Of a DNA stretch of 64,000 nucleotides, positions 7,590-17,251 are shown one piece after another. Below the pieces are notes generated by a model. The model ran no database searches. It worked only from the letters and a program-made list of their open reading frames with translations, and was not told where the DNA came from. Origin of the DNA: Flavobacterium proteolyticum (lineage in GTDB: Bacteria > Bacteroidota > Bacteroidia > Flavobacteriales > Flavobacteriaceae); assembly GCF_015223105.1 (NCBI RefSeq), contig NZ_JADFTZ010000003.1:1-64000 (forward strand), given 5' to 3'. The stretch's first letter is position 1. Each line of letters opens with the position of its first letter. Position numbers and translations under genes: made by a program.

Positions 7590-10500
7590 TTGCTGTTTCT
7601 CTTATTGGGCATACTCTTGTCGTTGCCATTTGTGCAAACTGCTTTAGGAAAATATGCGACTGATAGCTTAAATAAGTCTTTCGGAACAAATATTACGATA
7701 GGAAAAGTTGCTATTACGCCTTTTGGAAGTGTAAAACTTGGCGATGTTTTAGTTTTAGATCATCATCAAGATACGTTGTTTTATATCAAGAAATTAAATA
7801 CGTCAATTTTAAGTTTTAAGAAAATTTACGACCCAGGTCATCCGTATCTGAAAGATGTTTTTTTACATGGAATGGATGTTAGAATTGTAAATTACAAAAA
7901 CGAAGATTATACGAACTTAGATAAATTCATTGAAGCTTTTGATGATGGCTCTCCTTCTTCAGGTAAATTTAGAATGAAAGCGAATAAGATGACGGTTTAT
8001 AACAGTCGTTTTCAATACATCGATTACAATCTTCAAACGCCAAAAATGCTTGATTTTACGCAATTAAACGGTAAAATCGAAGATTTCTTTATCAAAGGTC
8101 CCAATGTATATACATTTATAGACAAGCTATCTTTCAAAGATCATCGCGGTTTGTTAGTCGAAAATATTACGGCTGATTTTACGTATACCAAGAAAAATAT
8201 ATTGTTAGATCAATTAGCAATGAAAACGCCTTCATCTGAAATGAAAGGTAGAGTTGAGTTGAAGTACAACAGAAAAGATTTTTCAGATTTTAATAACAAA
8301 GTAATTTTTGATGTTCAGTTTGATAAAGCTACGATTGCTTCAAACGATTTGAATTATTTTTATAATGAATTTGGGAAAAACAATGTCTTTTATGTTGACA
8401 CACATTTGATTGGAACATTGAATAATTTTACGACTCATAATCTTAAATTAGTAGATAAGAATCAATCAGAAATTATTGGAACTGCCAATTTTAGAAATCT
8501 TTTTGGAAAAGGAAATCAAGAGTTTTACATGAAAGGAAACTTTGATCGAATTACTTCTAATTATGAAGATTTAAAATCTATTTTACCTCGAATTTTAGGC
8601 AATAATTTACCATCGGTTTTAGCTAAATTAGGAAATGTAAATATTGCTGGAGATGTTGAATTAACGCAAAAATACATCAACGCTGATGTTTCGATGTTAT
8701 CGCAATTAGGTTATTTAGAAGGAAATTTAGCCATGCAGAACATCAATAATATTGATAATGCTTCCTATCAAGGAAATATCAAATTAAATGCTTTTGATTT
8801 AGGAACACTTTTAAGTGAAAAAGAAATTGGTAAAGCAACTTTAGATTTAGATGTTGATGGGAAAGGATTCACTCAAAAATTATTGAATACTGCTATAAAA
8901 GGAAAAATTGATAAGTTTTATTACAACGGTTATAATTATCAAAATATTACCGTTGACGGAAGTATGAAAATGCCTTATTACAAAGGGTATTTCAATAGTA
9001 ATGATCCCAATTTAAAAATGGATTTCGATGGAACTATCGACTTAAGTTTGAAAGCTAAAAACTACGATTTTAAAGCCCAAATTGACTATGCCGATTTACA
9101 TATCTTAAACTTTTACAAAAAAGATTCAATTTCTATTTTTAAAGGAACTATCGATTTCAAAGCAGACGGAAATTCTATTGATGATTTAGCAGGAGTTTTA
9201 AAAATAAATAATGTTTCGTACCAAAACAGTAAAGATTCGTACTTTTTTGATGATTTTGAAATCACTTCTTCTTTTGATGCAGAACGAGTTAGAACGATTG
9301 AAATTAACTCTCCAGATATTATTACAGGGCAAATTGTTGGGAAATATAAAGTAAATCAAGTGCAAAAAATGGTTGAAAATGCACTGGGAAGTTTGTATGC
9401 TAATTATTCTCCAAATAAATTAGAAAAAGGTCAGTTTATAAATTTTGATTTAACGATTTATGATAAAATTGTTGAAGTTTTTATTCCAGATGTCAAAATA
9501 TCCGAAAACACAAAAGCTAAAGGGAAAATAAGTGGTGATGAAGGCAAATTTGTATTTGATTTTACTTCGCCAAATATTATTGCATATGAAAATACAATTG
9601 AAAATGTAAATATTGAGATTGATAATAAGAATCCTTTATATAATGCTTACATTACGGTTGATTCAATTAAAAATAGTAAGTATAAAATTGCAGACTTCAA
9701 TTTAATCAATTTAACTTTAAATGACACCTTGTTTGTCCGTTCTGAGTTTAAAGGTGGTCCAAAAAGTGAAGATACTTATGATTTGAACTTGTATCATACC
9801 ATAAATGAAGATAAGCAATCTATTGTTGGATTCAAAAAATCAGAGATTAAATTCAAAGAGTATCTTTGGTTCATAAATGAACAAGAAACGGAAGACAACA
9901 AGATTGTTTTCGATAAAAAATTTAAAGATTTCGATTTCCAAAAGTTAACATTATCTCATAATAATCAAAAGATAGATTTCTTTGGAACCATGCGCGATTC
10001 TACCTACAAAGATTTCAAATTATCCTTTGATGATGTAGATTTAAACAAGGTAACGCCTACATTAGATAGTCTATCATTTGGTGGAAAAATCAATGGAAAT
10101 ATTACTTATAAACAAGATAGAAATAAGTATGAACCGATATCAAATCTAGCAATTGATAGTCTGAAGATCAATCAGTTTTTACTAGGTGATTTAGATTTTA
10201 AAATAGAAGGAAACGAAAATTTCAATCAGTTTAAAGTGAATTCCAGTTTGAAACAAGAAGGTCAAGAGCACTTTTTCTTGGACGGAAAAATAAATTTTGT
10301 GGGACAACAATCAAGTTTAGATTTAGTAGCAGGCTTTGAAAAATTTAATTTAGCTCCTTTCGGTTCTTTACTTGGAAGTGTTTTATCTGATGTTAGAGGA
10401 AATGCTACAGGTAGAACCACAATTGGTGGTTCTTTAACAAAACCAGAAATGGATGGTCGCTTGTATCTAAATGATGCAGGAATGCGAGTTCCTTATTTGA

Positions 10501-12029
10501 ATGTTGATTATGCTTTCGAAAAAAATGCGATTGTAGATTTAACAGAACACCAATTTAGTCTTCGAAAAATTGAAGTTACCGATACCAAATACAAAACACA
10601 AGGTGTAATTGATGGAACTATTCGTCATGAAAATCTTGGTGATTGGGAACTCGATTTGCATTTGATTTCGGATAATATTTTAGCATTAGATACTAAAGAT
10701 TCAGAAGGTGCTTATTATTACGGAACAGCTTTTATGAAAGGAAAAGCTAGTATAACAGGCTCTGTAGATGCATTAAATATTAAAGTAGCGGGTGAATCTG
10801 AAAAAGGAACTTCCATAAAAATTCCAGTAAATGATGACGAAGATTTAGGAAACAATTCCTTTATTAATTTTATGACAGTGGAAGAATATCAAAAATCTCT
10901 TTTAGGTAAAATTGTTAAAGAAAATAGATATCAAGGATTAGAACTTGACTTCAATTTTGATATTGATACTGATGCTGATATTGAAATTATTTTAAACCGT
11001 GAAACAGGTCATGCAATGAAAGGAACGGGAGTAGGTTCTATGCAAATGAATATAAATACACTTGGTAAATTCGAAATGTTTGGCGATTTTATTGTTCAAG
11101 AAGGACAATATAATTTTAAATATGGAGGAATTATCGATAAAAAATTTAGTGTAGAAAAAGGAGGAACAATTCGTTGGGATGGTCAACCAATGAATGCGGT
11201 TTTAGATTTAAAAGCAACTTATAAAACTATGGCAAACCCAGCAGTTTTAGTTGAGAGCGCTTCTTTCAATAGAAAAGTTGATACGAATGTTACTATTTTA
11301 CTTAACGGAAATTTAAGCAATCCACAGCCTGATTTTAACATTGATTTCCCAACAGTAAGTTCGGTATTAAAAAGTGAAATTGATTATAAATTACAAGACA
11401 AAGACACCAGACAAACTCAGGCTTTTGCTTTAATGGCAACGGGTTCATTTGTAACTGCAGAATCAACAGGAAATGCAGCTTATGGTTCGTTAATTGAAGG
11501 AGCAAATTCAATAATTAATGGCCTTTTTGCTGATGCTGATAGTAATTTACAATTTCAGGTAGATTATACACAAGGAAATAGACTAACTGAGATTTCAGAT
11601 CGCGTTGGTGTAACGATGAATACAAGAATTAATGACCGTATTTCGATAAATGGAAAAGTAGGGGTTCCTGTTGGTGGAGTTACAGAATCGGTAATTGTGG
11701 GTAATTTAGAAGTGCTAATACAACTAAACGAAGACGGTTCGCTAAAAGCACACGTATTTAATCGCGAAAACGATATCAACTATGTAGGAGAAGGTATTGG
11801 CTACACACAAGGATTAGGTATAACCTACAATGTAGAATTCAATACTTTCAAAGAAATGATGCAAAAAATATTTAGTAAAAACAAAAAGAAAGACGATACA
11901 TCAAAATCAAAAGATGAATTGCCTGATTCTGAGTTTCCACCTGAATTTATTGAGTTCATTAATCAAAGAAAAACAAAATCTAACGATGCTACAAAACAAG
12001 AGCAACTTAGAGTCCCAGAAATCGATTAA
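7590..12029 (+). CDS. tamB: TamB-like translocation/assembly module (DUF490)
   Basis: About 1479 residues from a TTG at 7590. A membrane anchor (LLGILLSLPFVQTALGKYAT) is followed by a long run of beta-strand repeats, the pattern of AsmA/TamB bridge proteins. The C-terminal DUF490 region includes EMFGDFIVQEGQYNFKYGG and SSVLKSEIDYKLQD. It should span from the inner to the outer membrane and support lipid transport or outer-membrane protein assembly. The frame stays open upstream to 7509 and codes for a basic, helix-like stretch (KFKTKERIKKFKKILFRSL) that looks like real protein but has no ATG, GTG or TTG. The true start may therefore be a rare ATT/ATA codon. The extreme C-terminus is charged and soluble. 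Confidence 0.88.
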   Translation: MLFLLLGILLSLPFVQTALGKYATDSLNKSFGTNITIGKVAITPFGSVKLGDVLVLDHHQDTLFYIKKLNTSILSFKKIYDPGHPYLKDVFLHGMDVRIVNYKNEDYTNLDKFIEAFDDGSPSSGKFRMKANKMTVYNSRFQYIDYNLQTPKMLDFTQLNGKIEDFFIKGPNVYTFIDKLSFKDHRGLLVENITADFTYTKKNILLDQLAMKTPSSEMKGRVELKYNRKDFSDFNNKVIFDVQFDKATIASNDLNYFYNEFGKNNVFYVDTHLIGTLNNFTTHNLKLVDKNQSEIIGTANFRNLFGKGNQEFYMKGNFDRITSNYEDLKSILPRILGNNLPSVLAKLGNVNIAGDVELTQKYINADVSMLSQLGYLEGNLAMQNINNIDNASYQGNIKLNAFDLGTLLSEKEIGKATLDLDVDGKGFTQKLLNTAIKGKIDKFYYNGYNYQNITVDGSMKMPYYKGYFNSNDPNLKMDFDGTIDLSLKAKNYDFKAQIDYADLHILNFYKKDSISIFKGTIDFKADGNSIDDLAGVLKINNVSYQNSKDSYFFDDFEITSSFDAERVRTIEINSPDIITGQIVGKYKVNQVQKMVENALGSLYANYSPNKLEKGQFINFDLTIYDKIVEVFIPDVKISENTKAKGKISGDEGKFVFDFTSPNIIAYENTIENVNIEIDNKNPLYNAYITVDSIKNSKYKIADFNLINLTLNDTLFVRSEFKGGPKSEDTYDLNLYHTINEDKQSIVGFKKSEIKFKEYLWFINEQETEDNKIVFDKKFKDFDFQKLTLSHNNQKIDFFGTMRDSTYKDFKLSFDDVDLNKVTPTLDSLSFGGKINGNITYKQDRNKYEPISNLAIDSLKINQFLLGDLDFKIEGNENFNQFKVNSSLKQEGQEHFFLDGKINFVGQQSSLDLVAGFEKFNLAPFGSLLGSVLSDVRGNATGRTTIGGSLTKPEMDGRLYLNDAGMRVPYLNVDYAFEKNAIVDLTEHQFSLRKIEVTDTKYKTQGVIDGTIRHENLGDWELDLHLISDNILALDTKDSEGAYYYGTAFMKGKASITGSVDALNIKVAGESEKGTSIKIPVNDDEDLGNNSFINFMTVEEYQKSLLGKIVKENRYQGLELDFNFDIDTDADIEIILNRETGHAMKGTGVGSMQMNINTLGKFEMFGDFIVQEGQYNFKYGGIIDKKFSVEKGGTIRWDGQPMNAVLDLKATYKTMANPAVLVESASFNRKVDTNVTILLNGNLSNPQPDFNIDFPTVSSVLKSEIDYKLQDKDTRQTQAFALMATGSFVTAESTGNAAYGSLIEGANSIINGLFADADSNLQFQVDYTQGNRLTEISDRVGVTMNTRINDRISINGKVGVPVGGVTESVIVGNLEVLIQLNEDGSLKAHVFNRENDINYVGEGIGYTQGLGITYNVEFNTFKEMMQKIFSKNKKKDDTSKSKDELPDSEFPPEFIEFINQRKTKSNDATKQEQLRVPEID

Positions 12030-12166
12030 TTCGTAGTTTTTTAGTAGAAAAATCAAAAAGTTATTAACGAAAACGTTTGAATTTGCAACTATAATTAAAT
12101 AGTTTGCAAGAATCGCTGTTTTTTAATTTTTCGTTTTATAACTTTACATAAACAATCAAAAATAAT

Positions 12167-13153
12167 ATGTCGACAAAGATTAAAAAAATTGGTGTTTTAA
12201 CATCCGGAGGTGATTCACCCGGTATGAATGCTGCCATTCGTGCAGTGGTTAGAGCTTGTGCTTATTATAATGTAGAATGTGTTGGTATTTACAGAGGATA
12301 CCAAGGAATGATAGAAGGTGACTTTAAAGAAATGGGACCTCGTGATGTGAAAAACATTATAAATAAAGGAGGAACTATTTTAAAATCGGCTCGTTCAGCA
12401 GATTTTCGTACAGCAGAAGGAAGAAAAAAAGCTTATGACAATTTAGTAGCAGCTGGAATTGATTCATTTGTAGTAATTGGTGGTGATGGTAGTTTTACTG
12501 GAGCCGAAATCTTCAATGAAGAATACGGATTTCCTGTAATTGGAATTCCAGGTACAATTGATAATGATATTTATGGAACAAGTCATACATTAGGATATGA
12601 TACCGCTTTAAATACCGTAATTGATGCCATTGATAAAATTAGAGATACTGCAAATTCACACAACCGATTATTTTTCGTAGAAGTAATGGGAAGAGATGCT
12701 GGGCACATTGCATTAAACGCAGGAATTGGAGCAGGAGCAGAGGAAATTCTTATTCCTGAAGAAGATTTTGGTTTAGACCGATTAGTAGAATCGTTAAAAA
12801 GAAGTAAAGGTTCAGGAAAAACTTCTAGTATCGTAGTAGTTTCTGAAGGAGATAAAATTGGTAAAAACGTTTTCGAATTAAAAGATTATATCGAAGAAAA
12901 CATGCCAGAATATGACGTTCGCGTATCGGTTTTAGGACACATGCAACGTGGGGGTTCTCCTTCTTGTTTTGACCGAGTTTTAGCTTCTAGATTAGGAGTT
13001 AAAGCAGTGGAAACATTATTAGATGGAAAATCGAACTACATGGTAGGTTTAAATCAAGATAAAATTACTTTAACGCCTTTAGAACAAGCCATCAAAGGAC
13101 AAAGTGAAATCGATATGGAATTGGTAAAAGTATCCGATATCGTATCATCATAA
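12167..13153 (+). CDS. pfkA: ATP-dependent 6-phosphofructokinase
   Basis: 328 residues, the size of the group I bacterial enzyme. The ATP site GGDSPGMN is at 14-21. VIGGDGSFTGA and the catalytic loop GTIDNDIYGT follow, and MGRDAGHIAL forms the substrate site. It phosphorylates fructose 6-phosphate to the 1,6-bisphosphate in the cytoplasm. gap follows after 27 bases without a terminator, so both glycolytic genes are likely on one transcript. The 137 bases upstream hold no gene and no perfect TAnnTTTG box. Confidence 0.96.
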   Translation: MSTKIKKIGVLTSGGDSPGMNAAIRAVVRACAYYNVECVGIYRGYQGMIEGDFKEMGPRDVKNIINKGGTILKSARSADFRTAEGRKKAYDNLVAAGIDSFVVIGGDGSFTGAEIFNEEYGFPVIGIPGTIDNDIYGTSHTLGYDTALNTVIDAIDKIRDTANSHNRLFFVEVMGRDAGHIALNAGIGAGAEEILIPEEDFGLDRLVESLKRSKGSGKTSSIVVVSEGDKIGKNVFELKDYIEENMPEYDVRVSVLGHMQRGGSPSCFDRVLASRLGVKAVETLLDGKSNYMVGLNQDKITLTPLEQAIKGQSEIDMELVKVSDIVSS

Positions 13154-14191
<1,038 letters not shown>

Positions 14192-14200
14192 TATTTCTTT

Positions 14201-14236
14201 AAAAAAATCCCGTTACATTTGTGTGCGGGATTTTTT
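14201..14236 (+). terminator. Terminator after pfkA-gap
   Basis: AAAAAATCCCG and CGGGATTTTTT pair around an 11-13 base loop and end in T residues, immediately after the gap stop codon. It separates the glycolytic pair from the kinase gene at 14266. Confidence 0.8.
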
Positions 14237-14265
14237 GCTTCCTAAACTAAACTAACACCAACCAA

Positions 14266-15117
14266 ATGAAATTACTTGTTGACAGTGGTTCTACTAAAGC
14301 CGATTGGATTGCAATTGATGAAAACGGAAAAGTATTATTCACTACACAAACTTTAGGATTAAACCCTGAAGTACTAGACAAAGAAGAAATTATCAATCGT
14401 TTAGACGATAAATTTGATATTTCGCACAATAAAGACAAAGCTACACACTTGTTCTTCTACGGAGCAGGTTGCGGAACAGATAGAATGAAAGATTTTTTAA
14501 CCTTAGTTTTTAAAGATTATTTTTCAAATGCTTCTGTTGTGGTTCATGAAGATACGTATGCTGCGGTATATGCTACTACTCCAAAAGATGAAAAAGCGAT
14601 TGTTTGTATTTTAGGAACGGGTTCAAATTGTTCTTATTTTGATGGAAAAGTGTTGCATCAAAAAGTACAATCGTTAGGCTATATCGCAATGGATGATTGT
14701 TCTGGAAATCGTTTTGGACGTCATTTGATTCGTGCCTATTACTTCAATAAAATGCCAAAAGAATTAGCGCAAGAATTTGAAGAAGAATACAATGTGGATG
14801 CCGATTATATCAAACATAATTTATACAAAGAACCGAATCCTAATGCGTATTTAGCCACTTTTGCGAAGTTTTTAATTCGTCATAAAGACACTGAATTCTG
14901 CCAAAAATTCATTCAAAAAGAAATGGAATCTTTTGTTGAAAATTATATTGAACAATTTGAAAATTGCAAAGAAGTTCCTGTTCATTTTATTGGTTCAATT
15001 GCCTTTTATTTGAAAGACGAATTAACCAATGTTTTAGAAAAACGCGGAATTACAATAGGGAATGTGTTACGAAGACCAATCGATGGTTTGATTGAATACC
15101 ACATTTTGAATAAATAA
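14266..15117 (+). CDS. N-acetylglucosamine kinase-like, BadF/BadG/BcrA ATPase family
   Basis: 283 residues. The phosphate-1 motif LLVDSGSTKADW (3-14) and the phosphate-2 motif CILGTGSNCSYF, followed by a DDCSGNRFGRH loop, place it in the ASKHA BadF/BcrA family, whose Bacteroidetes members are annotated as N-acetylglucosamine kinases. It would phosphorylate amino sugar from wall turnover for entry to glycolysis, which fits pfkA-gap upstream and mgsA downstream. Substrate identity is inferred from the family only. It is bounded by terminators on both sides, so it is probably transcribed alone. Confidence 0.85.
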   Translation: MKLLVDSGSTKADWIAIDENGKVLFTTQTLGLNPEVLDKEEIINRLDDKFDISHNKDKATHLFFYGAGCGTDRMKDFLTLVFKDYFSNASVVVHEDTYAAVYATTPKDEKAIVCILGTGSNCSYFDGKVLHQKVQSLGYIAMDDCSGNRFGRHLIRAYYFNKMPKELAQEFEEEYNVDADYIKHNLYKEPNPNAYLATFAKFLIRHKDTEFCQKFIQKEMESFVENYIEQFENCKEVPVHFIGSIAFYLKDELTNVLEKRGITIGNVLRRPIDGLIEYHILNK

Positions 15118-15137
15118 AAATAAATTTAAAGTAGTTG

Positions 15138-15176
15138 AAATCTCAAATCAGAAGCAATTGATTTGGGATTTTTTCT
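15138..15176 (+). terminator. Terminator after the GlcNAc-kinase-like gene
   Basis: AAATCTCAAATCA pairs with TGATTTGGGATTT (13 bp with one G-T pair) around the 8-base loop GAAGCAAT, followed by a T-run. Confidence 0.75.
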
Positions 15177-15205
15177 TTTTATCTTTGTAAGGAAAATAGT
15201 TACTC

Positions 15206-15577
15206 ATGGAAATAGCCATTATAGCACACGACGGAAAAAAAGCCGATATGGTGCAGTTTTTAAATAAGAACAAAACCATTTTATCGAAAGAAAAAATAAA
15301 AATCATTGCTACCGGAACCACAGGCGGAAGGGCAGAAGCAGCCGGTTTTAAAGTAAAAAAAATGCTTTCAGGACCTTTAGGTGGCGATGCCCAAATTGCA
15401 GCACGTGTAGCAGAAGGAAAAACTAAAATGGTATTGTTTTTCAAAGACCCAAATTCCAGCCATGCCCACGAAGCGGATATTAATATGCTTATTCGTATTT
15501 GTGATGTTCATAATGTACCTTTGGCTACGAATGAAGCGACTGCACAATTGTTGTTATTGGGTTTGGATGAAGTTTAA
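15206..15577 (+). CDS. mgsA: Methylglyoxal synthase
   Basis: 123 residues, somewhat shorter than the 152-residue E. coli enzyme but with the core intact: IIAHDGKKADM at the start, the phosphate-binding GTTGGRAEAAG, SGPLGGDAQIAARVAEG with the catalytic-region Asp, and FFKDPNSSHAHEADI. It converts dihydroxyacetone phosphate to methylglyoxal, a bypass used when sugar phosphates build up. Placement beside pfkA, gap and an amino-sugar kinase makes functional sense. Confidence 0.93.
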   Translation: MEIAIIAHDGKKADMVQFLNKNKTILSKEKIKIIATGTTGGRAEAAGFKVKKMLSGPLGGDAQIAARVAEGKTKMVLFFKDPNSSHAHEADINMLIRICDVHNVPLATNEATAQLLLLGLDEV

Positions 15578-15625
15578 GTTTTATTTTGTAGGAATGCGTT
15601 ATAAATCTATACTATTGATGTTTGT

Positions 15626-15655
15626 TATTTTCATTTTTGAAAATATTGTTTTTTA
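15626..15655 (+). terminator. Probable terminator after mgsA
   Basis: TATTTTCA-TTTT-TGAAAATA is a perfect 8-bp AT-rich hairpin followed by TTGTTTTTT, between the converging ends of mgsA and the DUF4062 gene. Confidence 0.5.
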
Positions 15656-15672
15656 AATTAACAGAATGAAAG

Positions 15673-16674
15673 TTATTTAGCATCTTTTTTTGCTTTAGGA
15701 ATAGCCCTTAGTTTTGTTATTTCATGATCACCTTTATTGGTTAATTTCCAATATGTACTTCCATCTTTCAAAAGTCTTTTTCTAATACTTTTTTCAATCA
15801 AACCCAAGGCTTTAAATTGAATTAATATCGACATGAAACTATCAGCAATTACTTTCACTTCGTCGTGATTAGGTTTTTTTAGTTTTAAAATATAATTTAT
15901 ATAAGAATCAATTCTCGACTTGTAATCTTCTTCTTTTGCTTCATCAATTAATATTGTGCATGTTTTTGAAAATAATACATTCCATTTCACATCAACTTTA
16001 TCAATAATCCAATTACCTCTTCCTTTTTCTTTGTAAGCGTATTCAACTTTATATAAATCCTCACCTTGAGCTAATTCTGTAAGATCGTCATTCTCTAATT
16101 TATTCTTTAATTCTTCTTCGAGTTCTTGTATTTTTTGTTTTAATTCTAAAATTTCAATATTTGCTTCACTTGTACTTATTTTATCTGCTTTTACCCAACC
16201 AATTCTTGGTTTATCTTTAATTAACTTAACTAAACTCCTACTAACTACTGAACCCAAGTCTTCAGGTGAAGTCCAAAATTTAACCATTTTTTCAGAAGCC
16301 AGTTTCTTAAATTCTTCTAATTTTGAGGCTTTTATTGGGTCTTTATCTGTCTTTCCAGCAATTATTTTGTCTGGGTATTTTGGTAGAAATGAAATTATAG
16401 GTACTCCTATTTTCATAGCATATTCATATTCCATCTGAGTATAACTAATACCATCGTTGTTTAATGAACCATATCTGCCACCTATTATTAAGATATAATA
16501 ATCGCAATCTTCAATTAGTTCTTTAATGAGTTTCCATTGTTCATCATCAGTTGCAGGAAACATTTCCATGCCTATAGGTATACAATCAAGTTCTAATAAT
16601 GCTTGGATTACTTCCTTTCTCTCATCAGCCAAATCTTCATAAGTTGAACTAACAAATACTGAATATCTTTTCAT
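15673..16674 (-). CDS. DUF4062 domain protein with coiled coil and winged-helix-like C-terminus
   Basis: 333 residues. The N-terminus MKRYSVFVSSTYEDLADERK with IGMEMFPATDDEQW and DCDYYILIIGGRYGS is the DUF4062 signature (residues ~1-110), a flavodoxin/TIR-like alpha-beta domain. A heptad-like helix (IEILELKQKIQELEEELKN) lies at about 169-192. The C-terminus (~235-325) ends in TYWKLTNKGDHEITKL, like a winged helix. DUF4062 often heads signalling or conflict proteins; the partner here is missing or unknown. It stands alone between mgsA and ridA, opposite in strand to the glycolytic genes, which looks like a later insertion. Confidence 0.8.
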   Translation of the reverse strand: MKRYSVFVSSTYEDLADERKEVIQALLELDCIPIGMEMFPATDDEQWKLIKELIEDCDYYILIIGGRYGSLNNDGISYTQMEYEYAMKIGVPIISFLPKYPDKIIAGKTDKDPIKASKLEEFKKLASEKMVKFWTSPEDLGSVVSRSLVKLIKDKPRIGWVKADKISTSEANIEILELKQKIQELEEELKNKLENDDLTELAQGEDLYKVEYAYKEKGRGNWIIDKVDVKWNVLFSKTCTILIDEAKEEDYKSRIDSYINYILKLKKPNHDEVKVIADSFMSILIQFKALGLIEKSIRKRLLKDGSTYWKLTNKGDHEITKLRAIPKAKKDAK

Positions 16675-16804
16675 AAATTTTAATTGAATTAAGCTTAATT
16701 ATTTTATAATTGAACAAAATTATTTGAGTATTCAAAATTTAGTAGATTTTGTTTATTTAAGTTTATTCTCAAATATAAAATATAAAATTATGTTTAGCTA
16801 ATAT

Positions 16805-16837
16805 ATAAAAAAATCCCCACAAAAATTGCGAGGATTT
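16805..16837 (-). terminator. Terminator after lptD-ridA
   Basis: On the minus strand AAATCCTCGC pairs with GTGGGGATTT (two G-T pairs) around an AT-rich loop and is followed by T residues. It lies 23 bases beyond the ridA stop. Confidence 0.75.
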
Positions 16838-16859
16838 CATATTATAATGTCAAGTAAAC

Positions 16860-17240
16860 CTATTTTACTGCTATCATTGAGATTTCAATATTTACGTTTT
16901 TTGGTAAACACGCAACTTGTACCGTTTCTCTTGCTGGCGCTGTGGCTTCGTCAAAATAGCTTCCATAAACCACGTTAATTCTAGCAAAATCGCCCATATT
17001 CATGATGAAAATGGTGGTTTTAATTACGTTTTCAAATGTCATGTCGGCTGCAGCTAAAACGGCTTGCATGTTTTCCATTACTTGTTTGGTTTCGGTTTCA
17101 ATATCGTCTAAAACCAACTCCATAGTAGATGGGTTTAATGCAATTTGTCCTGAAGTATATAAAGTGTTGCCAACTAAAACGGCTTGGTTATAAGGCCCAA
17201 TAGGAGCAGGCGCTTTGTCGGTATAAATAATTTTTTTCAT
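16860..17240 (-). CDS. ridA: RidA family reactive-intermediate deaminase
   Basis: 126 residues, the normal size. PAPIGPYNQAV near the N-terminus, YTSGQIALNP, and the catalytic Arg104 in PARETVQVACLP are all present. The trimeric enzyme hydrolyses 2-aminoacrylate and related enamines in the cytoplasm. It follows lptD by 11 bases on the same strand and precedes a terminator. The pairing with an outer-membrane assembly gene probably reflects shared transcription rather than a shared pathway. Confidence 0.93.
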   Translation of the reverse strand: MKKIIYTDKAPAPIGPYNQAVLVGNTLYTSGQIALNPSTMELVLDDIETETKQVMENMQAVLAAADMTFENVIKTTIFIMNMGDFARINVVYGSYFDEATAPARETVQVACLPKNVNIEISMIAVK

Positions 17241-17251
17241 GTTGTTATATA

